From contig CAIPFN010000124.1 of the NCBI GenBank assembly GCA_903864265.1, positions 1 through 50,549 on the forward strand: 50,549 bases of DNA. Direction: 5' to 3'. Positions 29,106 through 41,560 of the stretch are shown here, in pieces. Each line of letters begins with the position of its first letter. Position 1 is the stretch's first letter. A model generated the notes under the pieces. It ran no database searches and had not been told where the DNA came from. It was given only the letters and a program-made list of their open reading frames with translations. Made by a program: the position numbers and the translations under genes. The DNA is from an uncultured Bacteroidales bacterium. Its GTDB lineage: Bacteria; Bacteroidota; Bacteroidia; Bacteroidales; UBA4417.

Positions 29106-31070
29106 TTACTCTACTTCATACCTCACAAAAACCTCTATAGCCTCGTATTCAGCCATTCCGAGTTTGTCGTACAGGCGGGCAGTATTTTTATTCCTTTCTT
29201 CGGCACGCTGCCAGAACTCACGCTTGTCGGCACCCATAAACATGGCGCCATCCTTTTGCGACTGATGCCTGAAAATCGCATTCCGCTTGATCACCACTTC
29301 TTCGGGACTAAGCGGAACGGCCATATCCACCATTTCGATTTCCCATTCCTGCCAGGCTCCGCGATAAAGCCATACGCGGCAATCTTTCATCCATTCCTCT
29401 TCTTTCATGCGTTCGAGGGCTTCGATGATGATATCGATACACACCCTGTGCGTACCGTGCGGATCGCTCAGGTCGCCGGCGGCATAAATCTGGTGTGGTT
29501 GTAGCTTTCGCAGGAAATCCATGGTGATTTGTATATCAGCCTCACCGGCAGGCGCTTTTTTTACGGTGCCGGTTTCATAAAACGGAAGATCCAGGAAGTG
29601 AACATTTTTTTCAGGCAGTCCAATATACCGGCAGGAAGCCGTTGCCTCACCCCGCCTGATCGAAGCTTTTACCAAAAGCAATTCGGCAGGCTCTATGCTG
29701 TCCTTTTTCTTGTTCCTGTAAAAATCAGTGGACTCATTATACAGGAACTCGGCTTTAGGCTCAACAATGCCGTAAATCTTTTCATAGTTTCGCACAAAGT
29801 CAAGGTAACGTATGGCATCATCGTCGCTCACGGCTATGCTTCCCGAGGTCTGATAAGCCACATGCACATCATGTCCGTGTTCCACCAGGCGGGCAAAAGT
29901 GCCGCCCATCGAAATCACATCATCATCCGGATGCGGGCTGAAGAGCGCCACCCTTTTGGGAAAGGGCAGGGCCCGCTCAGGCCGGGTGGTATCGTCAACA
30001 TTGGGTTTTCCACCGGGCCAGCCTGTGATGGTATGCTGAAGATCATTAAATACCTTAATGTTAATTTTGCTGAAAACGGCATGGCTCGAGATGAGGTCCG
30101 ACAGACCATAATCGTTATAATCCCTCTCGGTGAGTTTCAGCAGGGGTTTTCCGGTTTGCGTACAAAGCCAGAGAACTGCCTTGCGGATCATACTGTTCGT
30201 CCATTCGCAGGGGCCCACTCGCCAGGGCGACTTATAGCGCGTCAGCTGGGCGGCGGCAGGGGAATCCACAATAAAAGTGGTATTGGGATGGTTCTGAAGA
30301 TAGGTGGATGGAATCACATCCGTAACCGGGCCTTCCACTGCTTTGGCAAGTATTTCGGCTTTCCCTTCCCCCCAGGCCATCAGGTATATTTCTTTGGCCG
30401 CCAATATAGTTCCAACACCCATGGTAATGGCAAAATGCGGTACATGTTCTTCCCCGTTAAACGTATCGGCGGCATCGTTGCGCGTCAGCCTGTCGAGCGT
30501 AACCAGCCGGGTTTTCGAATTATAAGCCGATCCGGGTTCGTTGAAGCCTATGTGTCCCGTGCGCCCTATGCCCAACAGTTGAATATCTATTCCCCCGGCT
30601 TCGGCTATTTTTTTTTCGTAATCGCGGCAAAAAACTGCCACATCGTCTTTTTCAATGCTGCCTGAAGGGATATGAATATTTTGAGATTGTATGTCAATAT
30701 GCTTGAAAAGCCTGTCCCACATGAAATGATTATAACTCTGCTGGTGATCGTGCTCAAGCGGATAATATTCGTCAAGGTTAAAAGTGATAACATTCGAAAA
30801 GCTCAGCCCTTCCTCTTTATGCCAGCGGATCAGTTCATTGTACACCTTAAGCGGCGTGGATCCGGTTGCCAGGCCGAGTATCACATTCTGCCCCGACAGT
30901 TGGCGCTCTTTGATCAGTGACACAATTTTTTCGGCCACCGCAAGGGATCCTGCTGCAGCGGAAGGAAAAACCCTGACCGGGATTTTTTCGAAACGGGCCA
31001 CAAATGCATCATCATTCAGCATCGAACTATTCGTTGCCGATGTAAATCCTTTAATGTCAGCTAATTTCAT
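29106..31070 (-). CDS. nagB: Glucosamine-6-phosphate deaminase-like (NagB) domain fused to a PIG-L family deacetylase domain
   Basis: NagB: VILGLATGSTPLKVYNEL, ITFNLDEYYPL, GIGRTGHIGFNEPGSAYNSKTR; PIG-L: VALFSPHPDDDVISMGGTFARL, GDLSDPHGTHRVC. Confidence 0.92.
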   Translation of the reverse strand: MKLADIKGFTSATNSSMLNDDAFVARFEKIPVRVFPSAAAGSLAVAEKIVSLIKERQLSGQNVILGLATGSTPLKVYNELIRWHKEEGLSFSNVITFNLDEYYPLEHDHQQSYNHFMWDRLFKHIDIQSQNIHIPSGSIEKDDVAVFCRDYEKKIAEAGGIDIQLLGIGRTGHIGFNEPGSAYNSKTRLVTLDRLTRNDAADTFNGEEHVPHFAITMGVGTILAAKEIYLMAWGEGKAEILAKAVEGPVTDVIPSTYLQNHPNTTFIVDSPAAAQLTRYKSPWRVGPCEWTNSMIRKAVLWLCTQTGKPLLKLTERDYNDYGLSDLISSHAVFSKINIKVFNDLQHTITGWPGGKPNVDDTTRPERALPFPKRVALFSPHPDDDVISMGGTFARLVEHGHDVHVAYQTSGSIAVSDDDAIRYLDFVRNYEKIYGIVEPKAEFLYNESTDFYRNKKKDSIEPAELLLVKASIRRGEATASCRYIGLPEKNVHFLDLPFYETGTVKKAPAGEADIQITMDFLRKLQPHQIYAAGDLSDPHGTHRVCIDIIIEALERMKEEEWMKDCRVWLYRGAWQEWEIEMVDMAVPLSPEEVVIKRNAIFRHQSQKDGAMFMGADKREFWQRAEERNKNTARLYDKLGMAEYEAIEVFVRYEVE

Positions 31071-31082
31071 GATTTATATGAT

Positions 31083-34337
<3,255 letters not shown>

Positions 34338-34349
34338 TTAAACGCAAAT

Positions 34350-34380
34350 GCTTTGGTATATATATAAGGTATACCAAAGC
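34350..34380. promoter_or_regulatory. 31-bp inverted repeat, candidate operator (or 3' hairpin) between ROK regulator and GH2
   Basis: gctttggtata-tatataagg-tataccaaagc: perfect 11-bp arms, 9-nt spacer; no T-tract on the transcribed (-) strand. Confidence 0.55.
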
Positions 34381-34407
34381 AGTTGAGACGTATTGTTGAT
34401 TTATGCT

Positions 34408-35634
34408 TTATTCTTTTTGAAAAACCTTGTTCATTACCAGTGCAACCGTTCCCATCAGGCCTGCATTCTGCCCAAGGCTGGAGGTGATGATCTGTGCATC
34501 GCGGCGGATCTTGGCGATGGTGAATTTATTGAGATTCTGTTGTATAGGGTCTACAATATAATTCTCAGCCCTGGTAAGTTCGCCGCCAATAATGATGAGT
34601 TCGGGGTTGAAAAGATGAATCAGAACCGCAATTCCACGGCCCAGATGCTCGCCAATATTTGCAAGCAGGCCTATGGCAAACTGATCGCCATGCTGGGCGG
34701 CCATCAACACCGTTTCAATAGTTATCTTGTTCAGGTCGCCACTCACCATGGTACGTATTACCGTAGTGGCACCATCGCCTATTTCCTTGCGTGCCCTCTT
34801 TATCATGGTTGTGCCCGAAGCCAGTGTTTCGAGACAGCCGATTTTGCCGCAATAACAAAGCTGCCCGTCGGGGTCCACCTGAATATGTCCGAATTCGCCC
34901 GAGAAACCTGAATTCCCTTTATATAACTTTCCGTTGAGTATCATGCCCAGACCGATCCCGGAACCAATATTCAGACACAGTACGTTCTGCTTGCCCTGTG
35001 CCATTCCAAAAGCCTGTTCGCCAAGCGCCATCACTTTGGTATCGTTTTCAACAAATACCGGGTAATCAAAGATGTTCTCAAACTGTATGGTAGCTGGCTT
35101 TTCGTCCTGCAGGTAGCTGTAACTGATACCCGTATGCAGGTCAATCAAACCTGGCAGCGCAATGCCAATGCCCATCAGTTTTGTTTTATCTATTCCTGAT
35201 TCGGCTATAAAATCATTAACCGCATCTTTCAGGCTTTTTAAAAAATCTTTCGAAACTTCAAGCCCTTCATCAATCACTTTTATGTCGACAACCGGTTGGT
35301 TGCTGAAATTGAACAAACCCAAACGAATATGATACCTGCTGATATCCACTCCAAGTACATAGCGTGCCGGAGGATTAAGCCCATACAGGTTGGGACGACG
35401 GCCCCCGCTCGAAGTCCCTATGCCTTCTTCGGCCAGAAACTCACTCACGATCAACTCATCAATAGCCCGGGTAATGGTCGGGGTACTCATATGGATGATC
35501 TTGCTTAGTTCCGGTATAGATTTACATCCATTTTGATATAATTCTTTTAATATCAATAATTTAAGGCTATTTTTCTTGGATCCGTTAGTTCTTGGATCCC
35601 CGGCAGTATTGCCAAATAGCATGCTTTTCTTCAT
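34408..35634 (-). CDS. ROK family transcriptional regulator (NagC/XylR type)
   Basis: N-terminal winged HTH (SIPELSKIIHMSTPTITRAIDELIVSEFLAEEGIGTSSGGRRPNLYGLN) plus ROK signature GEFGHIQVDPDGQLCYCGKIGCLETLASG. Confidence 0.94.
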   Translation of the reverse strand: MKKSMLFGNTAGDPRTNGSKKNSLKLLILKELYQNGCKSIPELSKIIHMSTPTITRAIDELIVSEFLAEEGIGTSSGGRRPNLYGLNPPARYVLGVDISRYHIRLGLFNFSNQPVVDIKVIDEGLEVSKDFLKSLKDAVNDFIAESGIDKTKLMGIGIALPGLIDLHTGISYSYLQDEKPATIQFENIFDYPVFVENDTKVMALGEQAFGMAQGKQNVLCLNIGSGIGLGMILNGKLYKGNSGFSGEFGHIQVDPDGQLCYCGKIGCLETLASGTTMIKRARKEIGDGATTVIRTMVSGDLNKITIETVLMAAQHGDQFAIGLLANIGEHLGRGIAVLIHLFNPELIIIGGELTRAENYIVDPIQQNLNKFTIAKIRRDAQIITSSLGQNAGLMGTVALVMNKVFQKE

Positions 35635-36075
35635 AATTTGTAGCTTAGTCTTTATTCTGTATAATACTAAATGTCTTTCGGTGCCTGACTTATAGTAAGA
35701 GGGTGTAAATTTACAACAATCATTAATAATATTATACTACATAGTGAAAAAAATTACTAAGATTGGAAAGAAATTTATTTAATTGCGACATCAGTACATA
35801 AAAACCAGTGTAAGTTGCAATGAAACAATTATATAGCAAACACTTTGAAAGAAAAATCTTCTGCACACAAAATTTGGGAAGCTGAAATCGGATCCGGTCT
35901 CAAAACCTAAAAGGCTGGTTTAATCCATTGCGGTCTCGAAAGCAATACTAAAATAAGTGGTTCAACATTCCGATAAATCCTAAATTATTGGTTTTTAAAA
36001 CAAATCTTTCAAAAAAGTATTTGCTTGTGGATATCAATCGGCATTTTTTTCTTTAACTTTAGGCCGCCATTGATA

Positions 36076-36119
36076 AACAGGACTCCTTGTTCCTGTTAAA
36101 GCGAAATAATACATTTCGC
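36076..36119. promoter_or_regulatory. Two adjacent small hairpins in the long region upstream of susC
   Basis: aacagga-ctccttgt-tcctgtt (36076-36097) and gcgaaat-aatac-atttcgc (36101-36119), each with perfect 7-bp arms. Confidence 0.4.
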
Positions 36120-36310
36120 ATTAGAATAGTTTAGGCGTTGAAAATCAGTCGTATACTAAAATCTGCTAATAAAAAACTTATTTTAATCTAAATTAATTTA
36201 CCATAGTGTTAAAAGTTAATAAAATATTTTAGTAGTTTAGCCTTTTCAATTAAAATCTTTTTTAATGATCAATTAGTATTAACCAACCTCAAGTCAAACC
36301 TCAAACAAAA

Positions 36311-39300
36311 GTGCGTATGAAAAAAGTGACACTCTTGATGGCGCTGATCCTGTTCTGCTCATGGCAGTTCGTGTTCGCCCAAAAAACCATCACCGGAACG
36401 GTAACTGATGCCAAAGACGGCTCTTCCATTCCCGGTGTAAACGTCGTGGTAAAAGGTACTACCACAGGTACAATAACCGATATTAACGGAGCGTATTCCT
36501 TAAAGCTGCCTGCTAACGCGCAGTCGCTGGCATTCTCCTTTCTCGGTTACGAAAGTAAAGAAGTTGCCATAGGCAACCAAACTATTGTCAATGTGAGTCT
36601 GACTGTTTCGGCCGAAGTGATTGAAGGCGTTGTAGTAACCGCCCTGGGAATTCGCCGCGAGAAGAAAGCACTGGGTTATTCAATGCAGGAACTTAAAGGC
36701 GAAGGAATGACCGAAACCCGCGATCCTAACGTGGTAAATGCACTCAACGGTAAAATTGCCGGTTTGCAGGTTCGCCAGGCTTCTACCGGTCCTTCGGGTT
36801 CGTCGCGAATGATTATCCGTGGTAACAACTCCATCGGTTTCAATAACCAGCCCCTGGTTGTCGTGGATGGTATTCCTATCAACAGTTCCACAGGCGGAAC
36901 CGACGATTACTGGGGAAACCGTAATGTTGACCGGGGATCGGGAATTGCTGATATTTCGCCTGATGATATCGAAACCATCTCGGTGTTAAAAGGACCGGCT
37001 GCTTCCGCACTCTATGGTAGCCGCGCAGGTAACGGAGTTGTTATGATTACTACTAAAAAGGGTTCAGGTAAAAAAGGACTGGGCATTGCCTTCAATACCA
37101 ATACCACTTTTGAAAATCCTATGGAAACACCTGAATTTCAGAATGTTTACGGGCAGGGTGTAAATGGTAAATTCGATAAAACCGCGGCAGGAAGCTGGGG
37201 CGGAAAAATGGACGGCTCAACGGTGGCGGCTCTCATGGGCGACAAAGCCTATTCCCCTTCCGGAAATGATCTCTATAAAAACTTCCTCCAATCCGGAATT
37301 ACCAGTACCAACAGTCTGGAACTTTCAACCGGTAATGATAACGCAACCCTCCGCCTTGGCATCACACGCCTGGATAATAAAGGAGTTGTTCCCGACAGCA
37401 AATTCAACCGAACCTCTGTCGATATCCGTACCACCGGGAAATGGAATAAACTTTCGGCCGATGTTAAGCTTAACTACATCAACCAGACAACCGATAACCG
37501 CATAAAACTGGCCGGTGACCCGGATAATATCTTCCTGAATTACCTGGAGATGCCTCGCAGTGTGGCAATTAGCGATTATACCAAATACGAAGCCACCAAC
37601 TACGCTTTTACCTTAAACGGCACACCTGCTTCATACATTGATAATTACGGCGGAATGTCACGCAGCCCGTACTGGGAAGCTTACCGCAATACCAATAACG
37701 ACAAGAAGGACCGTGTTATCGGCTTTTTATCCATGAAATATGATTTCACAAGCTGGCTGAACCTGAGAGCCCGTTATGGTCTCGATCATACCAATGCCGT
37801 TTATCAGGACAGGCTCGCAACAGGAACCCCTTACTGGATGACCTTAGGGTATACCGGCGATTACAGGGTTACCCAGGAAAATACGAATGAGCAGAATGTC
37901 GATTTCCTCTTAATGGCACAAGGCAATCTTTTCGGGAAACTGAAAGGGGTGGCTTCGTTTGGTGGAAACCTCATGAATGCTAAATCCAACTGGATGCTAG
38001 CACAGGCTCAGGGCCTGGTGATTCCCGATTTCTATTCTGTTGCCAACGGTGCCAACCGCGAAACCGGCTACTCCATCACCGAAAAGGAGATACGGTCATG
38101 GTATGGTACCGCATCTCTTTCGTACGACAACTGGGCTTATCTCGATATTACCGGTCGTAACGACGAATCATCATCCCTGCCATCGGCTAACCGTTCCTAT
38201 TTCTACCCTTCATTTGGGGGAAGTGTGATCGTCAGCCAGTTACTCGAAAATAAAGGTATAAAACTCGGTCCCGTAAGCTTCGCGAAAATCCGCGCTTCAT
38301 GGGCTTCGGTGGGTAACGATATGAATGCCTATATGCTTCAGGACTACTACAATATTCAGTATGTTGCAGGTGTGCTGACGGCTAATCCGGATAATTACAA
38401 GACAAACCCCAACATGAAACCTGAAAACATCAAGTCGACTGAATTGGGTCTTGATTTGAGAATGTTCCAGAACCGCCTGGGGATCGACTTTACCTGGTAT
38501 AAAAAGAATGCCTTCGACCAGATTCTGAAAGTGGCTGTTCCTCCTGCTACCGGATATCAGTATGAATTCATGAATGCCGGTAACGTTGAGAATAAAGGTG
38601 TTGAACTGGCTTTGAATGCAAGCATAGTTCAAAAGAAAAACCTGAACTGGGATATGGTGCTGAACTTCTCGAAGAACAACAATAAGATTATCAAACTCAC
38701 TGATGATACCAAAGTTCAGATGCTCAGCGATGCATCGGTATCTTTCCTGAAAGTAGTTGCTGCCGAAGGTGGAAACTATGGCGATATGCTCGGTTATACC
38801 TATCAGCGCGATGCCAGCGGCAAAATCCTGGTGGACGACAACGGTGTTCCTTTGAAATCGGAAGAAATGACGAAGCTTGGCAACTACCAGCCGAGCTGGA
38901 TGCTGGGATTTTCGAATAACTTCAAAATCTATGGCGTTGATGTGGCCTTTTTAATTGATATGCGTTATGGCGGTAAAGTATTTATGGGTTCCATGAAAGC
39001 AGGGGCTTCAGCCGGTACCCTGGCTATGACCCTCACCGGACGCGATACCCTCGGCACCTGGTCGGTTCCGAACTCTATCGTTAAATCAACCGGCGAAGCC
39101 AATACTATCAACGTTTCTTCGCAGGACTACTGGGCTGGTGTTAGCAGTATTACCGAAGCCTGGATGTATGATGCTACCAATGTGTGCTTCAGGGAACTCA
39201 GCGTGGGTTATACCTTGCCTGCTTCTTTCTCACACAAGGCCAAACTGTCATCGATCAAACTCAGCCTGGTAGGCCGTAATTTATTTATGATCTACAGCAA

Positions 39301-39415
39301 AACCAAGGGCTTTAATCCGGAAGCTACCTATTCAACCGGGAATGCCCAGGGAATCGAGTATGGCACTATGCCTCAGTTACGTAGCCTCGGATTTAACTTA
39401 AATCTTACCTTCTAA
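36311..39415 (+). CDS. susC: SusC/RagA family TonB-linked outer-membrane protein
   Basis: Signal peptide, CarboxypepD_reg-like ITGTVTDAKDGSSIPGVNVVVKGTTTGTITDINGAYSLKLP, plug motifs VTALGIRREKKALGYS, VLKGPAASALYGSRAGNGVVMITTKKG. Confidence 0.97.
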   Translation: MRMKKVTLLMALILFCSWQFVFAQKTITGTVTDAKDGSSIPGVNVVVKGTTTGTITDINGAYSLKLPANAQSLAFSFLGYESKEVAIGNQTIVNVSLTVSAEVIEGVVVTALGIRREKKALGYSMQELKGEGMTETRDPNVVNALNGKIAGLQVRQASTGPSGSSRMIIRGNNSIGFNNQPLVVVDGIPINSSTGGTDDYWGNRNVDRGSGIADISPDDIETISVLKGPAASALYGSRAGNGVVMITTKKGSGKKGLGIAFNTNTTFENPMETPEFQNVYGQGVNGKFDKTAAGSWGGKMDGSTVAALMGDKAYSPSGNDLYKNFLQSGITSTNSLELSTGNDNATLRLGITRLDNKGVVPDSKFNRTSVDIRTTGKWNKLSADVKLNYINQTTDNRIKLAGDPDNIFLNYLEMPRSVAISDYTKYEATNYAFTLNGTPASYIDNYGGMSRSPYWEAYRNTNNDKKDRVIGFLSMKYDFTSWLNLRARYGLDHTNAVYQDRLATGTPYWMTLGYTGDYRVTQENTNEQNVDFLLMAQGNLFGKLKGVASFGGNLMNAKSNWMLAQAQGLVIPDFYSVANGANRETGYSITEKEIRSWYGTASLSYDNWAYLDITGRNDESSSLPSANRSYFYPSFGGSVIVSQLLENKGIKLGPVSFAKIRASWASVGNDMNAYMLQDYYNIQYVAGVLTANPDNYKTNPNMKPENIKSTELGLDLRMFQNRLGIDFTWYKKNAFDQILKVAVPPATGYQYEFMNAGNVENKGVELALNASIVQKKNLNWDMVLNFSKNNNKIIKLTDDTKVQMLSDASVSFLKVVAAEGGNYGDMLGYTYQRDASGKILVDDNGVPLKSEEMTKLGNYQPSWMLGFSNNFKIYGVDVAFLIDMRYGGKVFMGSMKAGASAGTLAMTLTGRDTLGTWSVPNSIVKSTGEANTINVSSQDYWAGVSSITEAWMYDATNVCFRELSVGYTLPASFSHKAKLSSIKLSLVGRNLFMIYSKTKGFNPEATYSTGNAQGIEYGTMPQLRSLGFNLNLTF

Positions 39416-39433
39416 CCTTAAACAGTTAAACAC

Positions 39434-41050
39434 ATGAAAACAAAAGCATATTTTCTCCTTCTTTTAATTTTTGGTCTGTTTTCCTGTTCCGATCTGGATA
39501 AGATGAACCGAGATCCGAACAGACCTACCGGCGATATGTATGATTTCAGCCGTTCGCAAATTTCAACTCTCCTCAGGGCTGGTTCCACCTACAATGGTGC
39601 CGATATGTACCAAAGGGTCAAGAACCTTCATATCGACCTGTACTCACAGATGCTGGATGAAGTTCCTTCGGGATGGACCAATACCCGTAATTATTTCTCC
39701 AACGACGGCTGGACTATCTCTTACTGGAATTCCGTACCAAGCTGGGTTTCATCCCTCAATACCATTATCAACCTGGGTACGAATGATCCCAACCGTGTAA
39801 ATTCCGTAGCTCTTGCCCGTATATGGCGTGTGTATATCCAGAGCCAGGCCACCGACCTGTTCGGTGTAATGCCTTTCCCGAGTTATAAAACTATCGTGAA
39901 TAACCCACCTTATGTTTCCGTACAGGATCAGTATAAGGAATTCTTTACCGAACTGGATGAAGCTCCTAAAACTTTTGATGCAAGCAAGGGTTTCCTCAAC
40001 TCGAGTGAAGACATGATTTTTGGTGGTGACATCGTCAAATGGCAGAAATTTGCCAACTCACTCCGTTTACGCCTGGCTTTAAGGGTTTCGGAAGTTGATC
40101 CTGCCATGTGTACTACCCAGGCTACCGCCGCTATTACCGGTGGCGTTATGGAATCGGAAGCCGATGAAGCTAAATGTCCTCCTTCGAACAAAGGTTGGGG
40201 TAATGATTATAACTATACCCTGTTATTCTCCTGGGGCGAAACCCAGCATATGACGGCTACCTTCGAAAAACTGGTTTCAAATATTGGCGGCATTCCCTGG
40301 CCGGCTACAGTCACAGCCACTACAAAACCTGCTATGGTTGACCCCAGAGCTACTGTGATGTTCGATCCTTCTTCCGATGGACTCTGGAGAGGCGTTCCCG
40401 CCGGACTGCATCCCAACGATGTAAACCAGGAACCTAACAAGAGCACCGAAGTCGCTATACTGGGGGTGAAGATAGTCGGCCCCGACGGAGCCCGCAATCT
40501 GACCCGTAAATACGACCTGATGCTTTACGAAGAAATCTGTTTCCTCAAAGCCGAAGCTGCTCTCCGTAGCTTTGCCTCAGGCGATGCTAAAACGGAATAC
40601 GAAAAAGGCGTAACCGCATCCTTTGCCCGCTGGGGTGTAGCAGGTGCCAGCACTTATCTGGCATCGAATGCTAAAAACCTGGCCGGAACCAGCGCTAACT
40701 TCTCCGATGTTGGCGGCGCCGGAAACACAGCGATCGAAAAGATCATTACTCAGAAATACATTTCCCTTTTCCCTGATGTTTCAATCGAAGCATGGAGTGA
40801 TAAACGCAGGCTGAACCTGCCCCGCTTCGATGTACCTGTTTACCGCGATCCTGTGATCTGGGGTGGTGCACCAACAAGTATTACCGATCCACGCAGCTTT
40901 ATGAAAAGGGTGAAAATTCCTGATACCGAAGCTGTCAACAATACAGTGGAATATAATAAAGGTGTGGCCCTTATGGGTGCCGGCGGCGACCGTACCAATA
41001 CCAATCTTTGGTGGGATACCAATGCCAACTACTGCACTTCACCTAACTAA
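39434..41050 (+). CDS. susD: SusD/RagB family lipoprotein
   Basis: Lipobox LLLIFGLFSCSDLDKMNRDPNRPTG; 18 nt downstream of susC; SusD-like helical sequence. Confidence 0.94.
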   Translation: MKTKAYFLLLLIFGLFSCSDLDKMNRDPNRPTGDMYDFSRSQISTLLRAGSTYNGADMYQRVKNLHIDLYSQMLDEVPSGWTNTRNYFSNDGWTISYWNSVPSWVSSLNTIINLGTNDPNRVNSVALARIWRVYIQSQATDLFGVMPFPSYKTIVNNPPYVSVQDQYKEFFTELDEAPKTFDASKGFLNSSEDMIFGGDIVKWQKFANSLRLRLALRVSEVDPAMCTTQATAAITGGVMESEADEAKCPPSNKGWGNDYNYTLLFSWGETQHMTATFEKLVSNIGGIPWPATVTATTKPAMVDPRATVMFDPSSDGLWRGVPAGLHPNDVNQEPNKSTEVAILGVKIVGPDGARNLTRKYDLMLYEEICFLKAEAALRSFASGDAKTEYEKGVTASFARWGVAGASTYLASNAKNLAGTSANFSDVGGAGNTAIEKIITQKYISLFPDVSIEAWSDKRRLNLPRFDVPVYRDPVIWGGAPTSITDPRSFMKRVKIPDTEAVNNTVEYNKGVALMGAGGDRTNTNLWWDTNANYCTSPN

Positions 41051-41079
41051 TCAACCCGGTTAAACATTTGATGCTGTTG

Positions 41080-41119
41080 AAAAAAGCCAGGTACTCCTTA
41101 GAGTTTACCTGGCTTTTTT
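41080..41119 (+). terminator. Rho-independent terminator after susCD
   Basis: aaaaaagccaggta...tacctggctttttt hairpin 30 bp past the susD stop. Confidence 0.93.
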
Positions 41120-41352
41120 ATGCATAGAACTAAGATATATCTGTTTGCCCGGGATGCTGTTTGAATAACGGCTTAATTGAATTCCGTAAAATTAAATTGT
41201 TCGCTTTAATAGGTATCACCCGTCTATCCACCTTTTGCCAGGGAGGACAATCGCTTATACTTTTTATCGAGAATGGTGATATGCAGGGTATTGCTGACGG
41301 AATAAATTTCTGTAACCAGGTCATCTCACAGTAAAATCCCTCTTAGCACGTC

Positions 41353-41374
41353 CTCCCCCTGATTTCAGGGGGAG
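41353..41374. repeat. REP-like palindrome
   Basis: ctccccctga-tt-tcagggggag, perfect 10-bp arms, in the intergenic region between convergent genes. Confidence 0.5.
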
Positions 41375-41560
41375 ACAGTGGGGGCACCAAAACACGACAA
41401 TTAAACTTATCAGAAATAAATTTCTATAAAACGGTCTTCCTCTCAGTTTCAGGAGCAGTCCTCATGGATACAACTTTATCAATTTTATCCATGGCAGATT
41501 TATAACTTTGAGAGCATTTATCCGCAAATCTAAGTCCCGGATTCATCTGGAATATTTCGT

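Noticed and set aside
29529-30665. 378-aa + strand ORF
   Set aside because: Fully antisense to the well-supported NagB/PIG-L gene; composition shows it is a shadow ORF.
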